A stretch of DNA of 64,000 bases from Galbibacter pacificus (GCF_029603165.1 NZ_JAQSVC010000004.1:248001-312000), one strand, 5' to 3'. Shown: positions 45,248 to 54,406, counted from the first letter of the stretch. Notes: a model not told the origin generated them from the sequence alone. Made by a program: numbers and translations.

Positions 45248-46024
45248 TTAATCACGCCCCAAGCAATAGGTAAGACCTCCCAATACATGCGCTACAAAAA
45301 GGGGTTCTGAATAAGACTCGATGGTATGGCCCCCACCGATATAAAAGGCCCGGCCACCATCAAACTCATGATACCATGCAATTGGATGGTGCTCGCCGTT
45401 TTCTCCGCCTTCATATGAATTTTCATCTAAATTAAGCAACACATGTATATCGGGGTTAATATCTTTAAAGTTATACCACTCGTCGTTCCTTTCCCACGTT
45501 TTTCCGGGCAACATTTGTGTTGAGACATGTGATTTATCTAGAATCTGTATTGTGGCCTTTCGTACATTTGGGTTATTAGGGTGACTTACAAAATAAGCCC
45601 CGACCAGTTTTCCGTACCATGGCCAGCCATATTCGGTATCGCTGGCGGCATGGATGCCCATAAAACTGCCACCGTTTTGAATGTATTTTTTAAAGGCCTG
45701 CTGTTGTTCGTCCCCAAGTACGTCCATGGTGGTGGAAAGAAATAAAACTACTTTGTATTTTGATAGGTTCGATGTGTTAAACTGCAACGAATCTTCTGTA
45801 TGCACAACTTTAAAATTATTTTCATTTCCCAGTTTTTTTATCAGTTCGACACCTGTTTCAATAGATTTGTGCCTATATCCATTGGTTTTTGTAAAAACAA
45901 GCACCTGTTCTTCCTGCGGTACTTTGCCCGTGTTATCTTTTTCTGAATCTTGTGCGGTACAAAATAAAAAGCAATTGAGGAACAAAATAAAAAAGACTTT
46001 GCAAGTTGGTTTTAAGCTTATCAT
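45248..46024 (-). CDS. ThuA-domain secreted protein
   Basis: A 258-residue protein with a signal peptide (ends around CTAQ) and a ThuA domain, a class I glutamine-amidotransferase-like fold. Typical segments are LVFTKTNGYRHKSIETG, GGSFMGIHAASDTEYGWPWY and GRAFYIGGGHT. ThuA is linked to trehalose or sugar utilisation in rhizobia, but its biochemistry is unsettled. Here it starts three bases after the AraC regulator stop on the same strand, so it may be a target or co-expressed partner of that regulator rather than a heme gene. Confidence 0.85.
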   Translation of the reverse strand: MISLKPTCKVFFILFLNCFLFCTAQDSEKDNTGKVPQEEQVLVFTKTNGYRHKSIETGVELIKKLGNENNFKVVHTEDSLQFNTSNLSKYKVVLFLSTTMDVLGDEQQQAFKKYIQNGGSFMGIHAASDTEYGWPWYGKLVGAYFVSHPNNPNVRKATIQILDKSHVSTQMLPGKTWERNDEWYNFKDINPDIHVLLNLDENSYEGGENGEHHPIAWYHEFDGGRAFYIGGGHTIESYSEPLFVAHVLGGLTYCLGRD

Positions 46025-46027
46025 AAT

Positions 46028-46885
46028 TTAAGTGTTTAATGACATTATGTATTTTTTTGGTGTGGTTCCGTACTTTTTCTTGAAAGCGGCAATAAAATGA
46101 CTTGCGGTGCTATATCCTACGCGCAAACCGACTTCGTTTACATTAAGTTCGCCCGTTTCGAGCATTTTTCGCGCATATTCCATTTTATAATCAAACAAAA
46201 AACTATACACCGAATCTCCATAGACCTGCTTAAACCCTTCTTTTAATTTTTTTAAGTTTAACCCTATTTCATCCGACAGTTCTTGAAGCGAGGGCGGTTC
46301 AGCCATTCTGGAAATAACAATGTCTTTTGCCTTTCTAATGCGGCGGACATTGTCTTCGTCTATTAAAAACGGACATTGTTCTATATCGGCGTCTTCCGGT
46401 TTGTTGAAATAAAGGCTCAATAGCTCGTATATCTTCCCTTTTAAATAAAGCGGCTTTATGGACGGGTGCAGATTATAATTCATTATCTGGCTTAAAACCA
46501 CAGACATCACCGGGGTTATTATGGCATTGTTGTAATATTTCTTATCTATGTTTTCTTCATTTAAAAAATGAATATAATCTGCTTCCGAAGAAAAAAGCGA
46601 GTGAAACTTCTTTATGGGTATCAATACGGAGATAAGCCAGGTTTTCGAGTTGAGCTCCAAATTGATGGGTAAATCCCGTTGTGGGTTGTAAAGTAGTAAA
46701 GCTTGGTCTTCTTTTAAGTCAATGGCATAATTTCCCTGGTTAAAATGAAAAATCGAACTTCCCTTTAAACAAAAGTGGAACTGGATAAAACTACTGTCAA
46801 TTTGTTTGCTAATATGCTGAATGTCATTACCTTCATTTTGAATTTTCAACAAAGTCAGCCTATCTTCAATTATAATTTCTTCCAT
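46028..46885 (-). CDS. AraC family transcriptional regulator
   Basis: A 285-residue one-component regulator. The C-terminal third has two helix-turn-helix units of the AraC/XylS fold (LQELSDEIGLNLKKLKEGF, then VNEVGLRVGYSTASHFIAAF, and KKYGTTPKKYIM). The N-terminal 190 residues are a putative sensory domain without an obvious cupin signature. I use ATG 46885; a GTG two codons upstream is in frame. It is divergent from hemA, shares a 238-base intergenic region carrying direct repeats, and is cotranscribed with ThuA. The natural hypothesis is control of hemA and/or itself in response to iron or heme. Confidence 0.88.
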   Translation of the reverse strand: MEEIIIEDRLTLLKIQNEGNDIQHISKQIDSSFIQFHFCLKGSSIFHFNQGNYAIDLKEDQALLLYNPQRDLPINLELNSKTWLISVLIPIKKFHSLFSSEADYIHFLNEENIDKKYYNNAIITPVMSVVLSQIMNYNLHPSIKPLYLKGKIYELLSLYFNKPEDADIEQCPFLIDEDNVRRIRKAKDIVISRMAEPPSLQELSDEIGLNLKKLKEGFKQVYGDSVYSFLFDYKMEYARKMLETGELNVNEVGLRVGYSTASHFIAAFKKKYGTTPKKYIMSLNT

Positions 46886-46895
46886 GAGCACTTAC

Positions 46896-47079
46896 AGCGT
46901 TATTTTTTTATAAAATCAAGCACTTGTAATTTCAGTGTGTTATTTAGAATTGTTCTAAACAAAAAACCCGAAAAGGGTTTATTTTACTTCAAAAGTACAT
47001 TATTTTAAGCTATAAAAGTCCAAAAAAACACTGTTTTTCTTGTAGCGACATAAAAAGTTCTTCTAGCGTTATTTTTTTA
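46896..47079. repeat. 15-base direct repeat in the araC-hemA intergenic region
   Basis: AGCGTTATTTTTTTA occurs exactly at 46896-46910 and 47065-47079. Each copy is followed by TATAAAAT at once or within four bases. A degenerate relative (TTGTAGCGACATAAAAAG) is at 47040. The right copy lies just ahead of the hemA -7 element; the left copy adjoins the regulator start. It could be a binding site. Confidence 0.5.
46955..46980 (-). terminator. Terminator-like hairpin upstream of the AraC gene
   Basis: On the minus strand AAACCC-TTTTC-GGGTTT (46980-46964) is followed by a T-rich tail. It lies between hemA and the regulator and would act on transcripts entering the regulator from upstream. Confidence 0.45.
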
Positions 47080-47092
47080 CTTTTATAAAATA

Positions 47093-47100
47093 TATTTTTG
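47093..47100 (+). promoter_or_regulatory. -7 element of hemA
   Basis: TATTTTTG matches TAnnTTTG exactly and lies 24 bases before the hemA ATG, giving a short leader. No good -33 TTTG is seen, which would suit an activator-dependent promoter. Confidence 0.5.
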
Positions 47101-47123
47101 TCACCGATTTCAGAAAACACTGA

Positions 47124-48377
47124 ATGGAAGCTTATAATATATCAAAACATAGTTCTTTCTACGCCATTGGCATTAGCTACAAAAAAGCCGATGCCGCCCT
47201 TAGGGGGAAATTCAGTTTGGACGAGACAGCAAAAAATGCACTTTTGGATCAAGCGAAGTCTGCCGGGATAGATGGCATTTTAGTAACCTCGACCTGCAAC
47301 CGAACCGAAATATTTGGTTTTGCACAGCACCCGTTTCAACTTATTCAACTGCTTTGTGGCAATTCCAACGGTACCGTGGAAGAGTTTCAGAGCATTGGCT
47401 ATGTATATAAAAACAACCATGCCATTTCTCATTTATTTAGGGTCGGGACCGGTTTGGACAGTCAGATTTTGGGCGATTTTGAAATTATCAGTCAGATAAA
47501 GCAAAGTTTCATAGCTTCAAAAGAAAAAGGGGTAACCAATCATTTTATGGAGCGTCTTTGCAACAGCGTAATACAGGCAAGCAAGCGCATTAAAAACGAA
47601 ACCGAGATTTCATCGGGGGCAACTTCGGTTGCATTTGCTTCGGTACAATACATTTTGGCCAAAGTGCCCGATATTTCCAATAAAAACATTTTGCTTTTCG
47701 GAACGGGGAAAATAGGCCGGAATACCTGTGAAAATTTGGTAAAACATACCAAGAACGACCATATTGTCCTTATTAATAGGACCAAGGACAAAGCAGAGAA
47801 GGTTGCCGGGAAATTCAATTTAATAGTCAAGGAATACAGCAACCTTCCGGAAGAAATTAAAAAGAGCGACGTTCTTATCGTTGCAACGGGCGCCCAAAAG
47901 CCAACTATTTCAAAAGAACTTATTTACACTTCAAAAGATTTATTAATTTTAGACTTATCTATCCCCCAGAATGTCGATCTTAATGTGGAGGAGCACAAAA
48001 ACGTTACCTTGGTACATTTGGATCAGCTGTCTAGAATTACGGACGATACTTTAAAACGCAGGGAAAAATTTATTCCGCAGGCTGAAGCAATCATCCAAGA
48101 GGTAGAAACCGATTTTAAACATTGGCTGGAAACGCGAAAGTTTGCCCCCACCATTAAAGCATTGAAAAAAAAGTTAAAAACATTAAAAGATGCCGAAATT
48201 GATTTTCAGCGTAAAAAAATAAGCGACTTTAATGACGAACAGGCAGAAATTATAAGTAACCGCATCATTCAAAAAATCACGACGCACTTCGCCAATCATT
48301 TAAAAGAAAGTTCAAACACCTCAGACGACAGCATCGAACTTATAAAAAAAGTGTTTCAATTAGAAACTTCAAAATGA
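47124..48377 (+). CDS. hemA: Glutamyl-tRNA reductase
   Basis: First committed enzyme of the C5 heme pathway: reduces glutamyl-tRNA to glutamate-1-semialdehyde with NADPH. The 417-residue protein has the catalytic Cys58 in VTSTCNRTEIFG, the substrate-binding HLFRVGTGLDSQILG segment, the NADPH fold (LLFGTGKIGRNTC) and the C-terminal dimerisation helices. Stop codon and hemC start overlap by four bases. Its -7 element and the divergent AraC regulator suggest that the pathway is regulated at this promoter. hemL, the next step, is not in the window. Confidence 0.96.
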   Translation: MEAYNISKHSSFYAIGISYKKADAALRGKFSLDETAKNALLDQAKSAGIDGILVTSTCNRTEIFGFAQHPFQLIQLLCGNSNGTVEEFQSIGYVYKNNHAISHLFRVGTGLDSQILGDFEIISQIKQSFIASKEKGVTNHFMERLCNSVIQASKRIKNETEISSGATSVAFASVQYILAKVPDISNKNILLFGTGKIGRNTCENLVKHTKNDHIVLINRTKDKAEKVAGKFNLIVKEYSNLPEEIKKSDVLIVATGAQKPTISKELIYTSKDLLILDLSIPQNVDLNVEEHKNVTLVHLDQLSRITDDTLKRREKFIPQAEAIIQEVETDFKHWLETRKFAPTIKALKKKLKTLKDAEIDFQRKKISDFNDEQAEIISNRIIQKITTHFANHLKESSNTSDDSIELIKKVFQLETSK

Positions 48378-49291
48378 ATAAAGTAATAAAAATTGGAACT
48401 CGCGATAGCGAACTGGCGCTATGGCAGGCTAACCACGTAAAAGATTTATTAATCCGCAATGGCCATGAAGCAACGATTGTTCCTGTAAAATCAGACGGGG
48501 ACCTTGTTCTGGACAAGCCCTTGCACGAATTGGGGATTACGGGCATTTTTACCAAAACCTTGGACGTTGCCATGCACAACGGCTTCATAGACATAGCCGT
48601 ACACAGCATGAAAGATGTTCCAACGCAGTTGCCTTCGGGCATAGTAAAAGCTGCCGTACTGGAAAGAGCAAACACAAAAGACCTGCTGATACACAAAGAA
48701 AAACCTCAGGGGTTTGGCAAAAAAGCAACCATAGCCACCGGGAGCCTTAGGCGCAAAGCACAATGGCTTAACAGATACCCAAAACACACCATTGAAGATC
48801 TTAGGGGCAATGTAAATACACGTCTTCAAAAATTAAAGGACAATGCTTGGGACGGTGCGGTTTTTGCCGCAGCAGGTTTGGAACGGATTAACCTAAAACC
48901 CAAACATTATACCGAACTGGACTGGATGATCCCTGCCCCGGCACAAGGAGCCATGCTTGTGGTTGCCATGGAAAACGACAACTATTCCCGAAAAGCGCTG
49001 GAAAAGCTAAGCCATTACGAAACCGATATCTGCACGAGCATCGAAAGGGACTTTTTAAGGACTTTAGAAGGTGGCTGCACGGCACCTATAGGAGCATTGG
49101 CAACTATTGATATTGATTACATAAGCTTTCTTGGCGGTGTTTTCTCTTTGGACGGAAAACAAAAAGCAACCGTTGAAAAGAGAGTACTTATTGAACATTG
49201 CGAAGGTTTAGGTGCTTTATGTGCCAAAGAAATATTAAGTTTGGGTGGAGAAGAAATAATGAAAAAAATTAAAAAAGAATTAAGTGTGTGA
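48374..49291 (+). CDS. hemC: Hydroxymethylbilane synthase (porphobilinogen deaminase)
   Basis: Polymerises four porphobilinogen units into hydroxymethylbilane. The 305-residue protein opens with KIGTRDSELALWQA, has a central GSLRRKAQWLNRYP segment, and carries the dipyrromethane cofactor cysteine, Cys235, in LEGGCTAPIGA. Domain 3 is complete. Translation is coupled at both ends: its ATG overlaps the hemA stop, and its stop overlaps the GTG start of trkH. Confidence 0.96.
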   Translation: MNKVIKIGTRDSELALWQANHVKDLLIRNGHEATIVPVKSDGDLVLDKPLHELGITGIFTKTLDVAMHNGFIDIAVHSMKDVPTQLPSGIVKAAVLERANTKDLLIHKEKPQGFGKKATIATGSLRRKAQWLNRYPKHTIEDLRGNVNTRLQKLKDNAWDGAVFAAAGLERINLKPKHYTELDWMIPAPAQGAMLVVAMENDNYSRKALEKLSHYETDICTSIERDFLRTLEGGCTAPIGALATIDIDYISFLGGVFSLDGKQKATVEKRVLIEHCEGLGALCAKEILSLGGEEIMKKIKKELSV

Positions 49292-51030
49292 GAAAAGTTA
49301 GTCCGCAACGGTTATTTTTTTTAATAATTGACTTTATTGTCATTAGTTTTCTCATTTTTGATTTTGGGTTTTTTATTTACGAAAAATTCAGGGCCCATAA
49401 ACTCATTATCATAAGTGCATTAATATTAATCCTACTTGGCACCAATATATACCGTTATTTTATTTTAAAAGACAAAAGCCGAAAACTCCTTAGCCTAACC
49501 TATGTCAGCATTTTTTCGGCAGTGGTGCTTTTAAGCATAGGGGTGTATGTTTTTGCATCCCAACATATTTTGCAACAATACCTTTTTAAAATAAAACCGT
49601 TTTTAGAAGGGTCTCTGCTGCTCTACCTTATTTTAAGGCTTACCATTGTAATACGTTATTTGTACAGTATTTACTTTAACCCTGCAATTCTTTTTGCGGG
49701 AAGCTTTTTTATATTCGACCTCATAGGTGCCTTTTTATTAATGTTACCAAAGGCAACAACCGTTGGGGAATTGCATTTTATAGATGCCTTTTTTACCTCG
49801 ACAAGTGCCGTGTGCGTTACCGGCTTGGCAGTAATGGATACTGCTACCGATTTTACCGTATTTGGGCATACCATAATATTGTTCCTTATACAACTGGGCG
49901 GTTTGGGAATATTAACCTTTACCTCTTTTTTTGCTTATTTCTTTAAAGGCGGTTCATCGTTTAAGGAAACGCTCTATGTAAAAGATTATGTTGCTTCTGA
50001 AACCTTAAAGGACACTTTAAAATTTGCCATGAACATTGTTGCCTTTACCTTTGCTTTAGAAGGTATAGGCGCTATTTTTATTTATTTTTCAATTGAAGAC
50101 CTCTCTAAAATAGACAACCCCATCTTTTTTAGTATTTTTCATTCCATATCGGCATTTTGTAACGCTGGGTTTTCAACAGCTCCCGATGGGCTGTTTAACC
50201 AGGCATTGAGGTTTGACTATCCTTTTCAATGGGCCATTATGACACTTATTGTTTTTGGGGGCTTGGGTTACAATATCGTTTTTAATTTCTTTAGCTATTT
50301 AAAAACATACATTTTTAATTTGTTCAACCGCGAGCATAAAGCACAATTGGTAAGGCTGATTACCCTTAATTCTAAAATTGTAATGACAACAACCATGCTT
50401 TTGCTTATTTCGGGGTTTGTATTTTTCTATTTTAACGAAAGCAGCAATACACTTGTAGAACACAATTCTACCTTTGGAAAAATTACCGCCACTGCATTTC
50501 AATCGGTTACTCCAAGAACAGCAGGTTTTAACACAATAGATTATGCGCATTTAACCATGCCCTCTTTATTGTTTGTAATTTTGTTAATGTGGATAGGTGG
50601 CTCGCCAGCATCAACGGCCGGTGGTATAAAAACCACTACTTTTGCTTTGGCTACACTTAATATTTTTGCCATTGCCAGAAATAAAAAGCAAATAGAAATT
50701 GGAACCCGAAGTATTGATAATGCTACTTTAAACAGGGCCTTTGCCATTTTGTGCATTTCATTAATAACTATTGGTATTTCCATTTTATTGCTATTGTTTT
50801 TCGAACCCAAAAGAGACCTTATCTCGCTTGCATTCGAGTCTTTCTCTGCATATAGCACCGTTGGGCTCAGCTTAAATTTAACCCCCGTGCTGAGCTATCC
50901 CAGCAAGGTGGTAATAATTGTTGTAATGTTTATTGGGCGGATAGGAATGCTCAACATCCTTATAGGGGTTTTAAGACAAATGAACACTCAATTCTATGAG
51001 TATCCAAAAGAAAATATACTAATCAATTAA
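49288..51030 (+). CDS. trkH: TrkH-family potassium uptake channel
   Basis: Membrane component of a Trk/Ktr potassium uptake system, 580 residues with about ten helices. The four pore-loop repeats of the family are visible (STSAVCVTGLAV, CNAGFSTAPDG, SVTPRTAGFNT, and AYSTVGLSL), each with the selectivity-filter glycine. ASTAGGIKTT is another family hallmark. The GTG start overlaps the hemC stop (GTGA) and no other start fits as well. It is followed by its NAD-binding partner after 14 bases. Its place between hemC and hemD is unusual. Confidence 0.93.
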   Translation: MRKVSPQRLFFLIIDFIVISFLIFDFGFFIYEKFRAHKLIIISALILILLGTNIYRYFILKDKSRKLLSLTYVSIFSAVVLLSIGVYVFASQHILQQYLFKIKPFLEGSLLLYLILRLTIVIRYLYSIYFNPAILFAGSFFIFDLIGAFLLMLPKATTVGELHFIDAFFTSTSAVCVTGLAVMDTATDFTVFGHTIILFLIQLGGLGILTFTSFFAYFFKGGSSFKETLYVKDYVASETLKDTLKFAMNIVAFTFALEGIGAIFIYFSIEDLSKIDNPIFFSIFHSISAFCNAGFSTAPDGLFNQALRFDYPFQWAIMTLIVFGGLGYNIVFNFFSYLKTYIFNLFNREHKAQLVRLITLNSKIVMTTTMLLLISGFVFFYFNESSNTLVEHNSTFGKITATAFQSVTPRTAGFNTIDYAHLTMPSLLFVILLMWIGGSPASTAGGIKTTTFALATLNIFAIARNKKQIEIGTRSIDNATLNRAFAILCISLITIGISILLLLFFEPKRDLISLAFESFSAYSTVGLSLNLTPVLSYPSKVVIIVVMFIGRIGMLNILIGVLRQMNTQFYEYPKENILIN

Positions 51031-51044
51031 AAATTGGTATTATC

Positions 51045-51737
51045 ATGAAAATAATAATCTTTGGTTTAGGAAATTTTGGGACTTCGCTCGCCATGAAACT
51101 TACCGAGTCGGGCAACGAAGTTATTGGCGTAGACCTAAAAATGGAAAAAGTCAATCTCTTAAAGGACAAAATCGCCCACGCCATCTGCCTTGACGCGACC
51201 AACGAGCTGGCATACGATTCGCTTCCTTTAAAAGATGCGCATATTGCCATTGTAGCCATTGGCGAAAATGAAGGGGCCGCAATTATTACCACGGCAATTT
51301 TAAAAGATAAAACCGAGGCAAAAATTATAAGCAGGTCCCTATCTCCTGTGCACGACACGGTGCTCAAGGCCATGGGCATTAAAAATATTATCCACCCCGA
51401 ACAGGAAGCAGCAGCAAACCTTACGGGAAAAATCAACTTAAAGAACGTTCTGGACAATTTTAATCTGGACGACGAGTATTCCATTTCCGAAATTCAGGCG
51501 AAAGATTCTTTTGAAGACAAAACACTTCAAGAACTGGACTTCAGAAAAAAATACAACCTCAACGTGGTTACCATTATACGCCCTTGCAACAAAAAGAACT
51601 TCTTGGGCAACAAAATCAAAAAAAAGGAAGTTATAGGTTTGCCCGACAACAACACACGTATTCAAAAAAATGATCTTTTAATAGTTTTTGGAAGAAACGA
51701 AGACATTTCCAATTTTGGAGAAGAAATTTCTAAATGA
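51045..51737 (+). CDS. trkA: TrkA/KtrA-type NAD-binding regulatory subunit
   Basis: Cytoplasmic ring-forming regulator of the TrkH channel, 230 residues. The RCK_N Rossmann motif GLGNFGTSLA is near the N terminus, followed by an acidic end of strand 2 (VIGVDLKMEKVNLL) for ribose binding. The RCK_C/TrkA_C domain fills the second half. Single-domain length matches KtrA-like proteins rather than the double-domain TrkA of E. coli. Together with trkH it forms a complete K+ uptake pair. Confidence 0.92.
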   Translation: MKIIIFGLGNFGTSLAMKLTESGNEVIGVDLKMEKVNLLKDKIAHAICLDATNELAYDSLPLKDAHIAIVAIGENEGAAIITTAILKDKTEAKIISRSLSPVHDTVLKAMGIKNIIHPEQEAAANLTGKINLKNVLDNFNLDDEYSISEIQAKDSFEDKTLQELDFRKKYNLNVVTIIRPCNKKNFLGNKIKKKEVIGLPDNNTRIQKNDLLIVFGRNEDISNFGEEISK

Positions 51738-51755
51738 TAAAAAGGATTGTAAGAA

Positions 51756-52406
51756 ATGATTGAAATTTTAAGTACGAAACGACTTAGCGTTACACAAAAA
51801 AATATTTTAGAAGAAGCAGCCATTCAATGTATTGAAAAAGATTTTATTGAAATAGCCCCGATATCATTTAAGACTCCCGAAACCATTGAAAATGCAATCT
51901 TTACCAGTAAAAATGCAGTAAATGCAATTCTGGACCGTTCCATAAAAATAAAAAATTGCTTTTGTGTAGGCGATAAAACCGAAGCCCTGCTTAAACACCA
52001 TGATTTCAATGTAGTTGAAAAAGCATATCAAGCTGGGGCACTGGCAAACAAAATTGTGGCAAAACACCCGGACAAGGATTTTTACCTGTTTTGCGGCAAC
52101 CTCCGCAGGGAAGAATTGCCAAAAATGCTTCGGAAAAACAATATTAAGCTCAACGAAATTCAGGTATACAAAACCAGGCTTACTTCTAAAAACATGATTC
52201 GTCAATATGATGGGATTTTATTTTTTAGCCCCAGTGCCGTAGAAAGCTATGCACAGCGGAATTTATTTGAAGACACCACCGTTTTCTGCCTTGGAAAAAC
52301 CACTGAGGCTGAAGCCAGAAAACACACCAACAATATCATTACCGCCAACAGGACCACTATTGAAAATGTGCTTGTTCAGGTAATCAAGCATTTTAAAGAA
52401 CATTAA
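51756..52406 (+). CDS. hemD: Uroporphyrinogen-III synthase
   Basis: Cyclises hydroxymethylbilane with inversion of ring D. The family has very low sequence conservation. The 216-residue length, two-domain Rossmann-like pattern (FTSKNAVNAIL, FCVGDKT, FFSPSAVESY, CLGKTTEAEARK) and its place before hemE support the call. FSPSAVESYAQ corresponds to the best-conserved segment of the family. Separated from hemC by the trk pair. Confidence 0.87.
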   Translation: MIEILSTKRLSVTQKNILEEAAIQCIEKDFIEIAPISFKTPETIENAIFTSKNAVNAILDRSIKIKNCFCVGDKTEALLKHHDFNVVEKAYQAGALANKIVAKHPDKDFYLFCGNLRREELPKMLRKNNIKLNEIQVYKTRLTSKNMIRQYDGILFFSPSAVESYAQRNLFEDTTVFCLGKTTEAEARKHTNNIITANRTTIENVLVQVIKHFKEH

Positions 52407-52410
52407 GCTT

Positions 52411-52439
52411 CCTGCAAGGTTTCCAAAAAACCTTGTAGG
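52411..52439 (+). other. Stem-loop in the hemD-hemE spacer
   Basis: CCTGCAAGGTTT (52411-52422) pairs with AAACCTTGTAGG (52428-52439) including one G-U pair, loop CCAAA. No T run follows, so it is not a normal terminator. The arm sequence AACCTTGTAG recurs at 52476-52485 close to the hemE start. Confidence 0.6.
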
Positions 52440-52497
52440 TGTAAAAAACAAAACGTTGGGATTCAACAAAAACTCAACCTTGTAGAAAAATAAAAAC

Positions 52498-53526
52498 ATG
52501 ATAAAAAACGACCTTTTTTTAAAAGCCCTGAAAGGAGAAACCGTGCAAAGGCCCCCGGTTTGGATGATGCGCCAAGCAGGAAGGTATTTGCCCGAATTTA
52601 TGGCGTTGAAAGACAAATACGATTTTTTTACCCGCTGCCGAACACCAGAGTTGGCCGCCGAAATTACCGTACAACCCATTCGTATTGTTAAGCCCGATGC
52701 GGCTATTTTATTTTCAGATATTTTGGTCATTCCACAGGCCATGAACATTGAAGTGGAAATGAAACCCGGCCTGGGGCCATGGTTGCCAAATCCAATCCGG
52801 ATAGCCAAAGACGTCGATCAGGTAATTGTTCCCGATATCAATGAAGAACTGGGCTACGTTATGGATGCCATTAAGCTTACCAAAGAAATGTTGAACAACG
52901 AAGTTCCGCTAATTGGTTTTGCCGGTTCCCCATGGACCATTCTTTGTTATGCGGTTGAAGGAAAAGGCTCAAAAAGTTTTGATACTGCCAAGGGTTTTTG
53001 CTTTTCGCAACCCGAAGCTGCCCATGCTTTGCTCCAAAAAATAACCGACACTACTATTCTTTACCTTAAAGAAAAAGTGAAAAACGGGGTTAATGCCGTT
53101 CAGATTTTCGATTCTTGGGGCGGAATGCTTTCTCCTGTTGATTATCAAGAGTTTTCCTGGAAATACATCTACCAAATCGTAGAGGCCTTGGCCGGTGAAA
53201 CCGAAGTAATTGTATTTGGAAAAGGCTGCTGGTTTGCTTTAAATGATATGGCAAAAAGTAAAGCTTCTGCTTTGGGCATAGATTGGACATGCTCGCCTAA
53301 AAACGCACGGTATTTAACCGGCGGGAATATCACTTTACAGGGGAATTTCGACCCATCCCGATTGCTATCACCCATTCCGACCATTAAGAAAATGGTACAC
53401 GAAATGATCGATGCCTTTGGGAAAGATAAATATGTCGTGAATCTGGGGCACGGAATTTTACCAAATATTCCCGTAGACCATGCCAAAGCCTTTATCGAAG
53501 CGGTCAAAGAATACGAACACAAATAA
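52498..53526 (+). CDS. hemE: Uroporphyrinogen decarboxylase
   Basis: Decarboxylates the four acetate side chains of uroporphyrinogen III to coproporphyrinogen III, no cofactor. The 342-residue protein has the signature [15 protein letters not shown] near residue 20 with the conserved Arg residues and [12 protein letters not shown] with the catalytic Asp. It also has GFAGSPWT and a C-terminal [14 protein letters not shown]. It follows a 91-base spacer that holds a stem-loop. Length and motifs are complete. Confidence 0.96.
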   Translation: MIKNDLFLKALKGETVQRPPVWMMRQAGRYLPEFMALKDKYDFFTRCRTPELAAEITVQPIRIVKPDAAILFSDILVIPQAMNIEVEMKPGLGPWLPNPIRIAKDVDQVIVPDINEELGYVMDAIKLTKEMLNNEVPLIGFAGSPWTILCYAVEGKGSKSFDTAKGFCFSQPEAAHALLQKITDTTILYLKEKVKNGVNAVQIFDSWGGMLSPVDYQEFSWKYIYQIVEALAGETEVIVFGKGCWFALNDMAKSKASALGIDWTCSPKNARYLTGGNITLQGNFDPSRLLSPIPTIKKMVHEMIDAFGKDKYVVNLGHGILPNIPVDHAKAFIEAVKEYEHK

Positions 53527-53527
53527 A

Positions 53528-54406
53528 ATGAATCTCGGACGCATCATAAAGTCGCTTTCATGGAAACAGCTTATTAAGTTGGTTTCTTTTGCATTAATGC
53601 GGCCTATTTTTTTTTACTGTTTTGTAAAAGCCACTAAGCAATGCATAGGCATGTCTACCAGCTATTTTGGCAAGACACACCATAAAAACAACAAAGCCAA
53701 TGCATACAGGCATGCACTGTGGAACATGTTAATTGCCTATCGTTCAACCAAAGCAGGAAAGAGCCTTTCCAAGGCATTGGATTGGGCAAAAACCATAACC
53801 GATTGGCATGAATCGGCTTTTGCGAATAAAGACTTAGAGAAAGCAATGGACTTGCACAACAATAAAATGGGACGCATTTGGTTTGAAAAAATATATCGGC
53901 AAAACAATGTTTTATCGACTACAGACCTTCATCATAAGTTGATGAAAGAGCTTGATCTGAGCGAAAAAGTTTCAACCGTCAATTCCTCAGCATTTGTTTT
54001 AAAAACCTTAGTTTATATTAATAATTGTATAGATGTATTCACGTTTGAAAATTATCAGTTTAAAATGGATGATCAAGGGTTCATTCCTTTATCCGAATTT
54101 GCCGACCTATTATTCGAGAATGATGTTGTAAGCCTTGCCCGAATTGTCACCGAACAACCTGACGATGTCCTGTTCAAGAAAAAAAATGTAAAGCATAACA
54201 TCCGCTTTAAAAAAGTAGAAATTCCACCAGAACCTATGTTTCCGGACATAACGCATAGAATAGCATGCCAAGGTGGCATCCACAAAGATTCCTTTGCTGA
54301 TTATACTGAAATTATGCGATCGCTTCAAAAGCAATCCAGTGAATGGTTTGAAAAATTTGTAGACGATTATAATGAAGAAGTAAAAAAACGATTTCCAAAA
54401 AGATAA
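53528..54406 (+). CDS. DUF6973-like protein of unknown function
   Basis: A 292-residue protein beginning one base after the hemE stop. The segment KANAYRHALWNMLIA followed by WHESAF and the MDLHNNKMGR stretch resembles the DUF6973 family, recalled from Bacteroidota annotations; its role is unknown. The histidines (RHALWN, WHE, LHNN) could form a metal site. No signal peptide is evident; one hydrophobic stretch near residues 14-28 could be a membrane contact. I prefer ATG 53528; an in-frame ATG 16 codons upstream overlaps hemE. Confidence 0.6.
   Translation: MNLGRIIKSLSWKQLIKLVSFALMRPIFFYCFVKATKQCIGMSTSYFGKTHHKNNKANAYRHALWNMLIAYRSTKAGKSLSKALDWAKTITDWHESAFANKDLEKAMDLHNNKMGRIWFEKIYRQNNVLSTTDLHHKLMKELDLSEKVSTVNSSAFVLKTLVYINNCIDVFTFENYQFKMDDQGFIPLSEFADLLFENDVVSLARIVTEQPDDVLFKKKNVKHNIRFKKVEIPPEPMFPDITHRIACQGGIHKDSFADYTEIMRSLQKQSSEWFEKFVDDYNEEVKKRFPKR

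Noticed and set aside
52411-52439. Intrinsic terminator between hemD and hemE
   Set aside because: No T run follows the stem on either strand.
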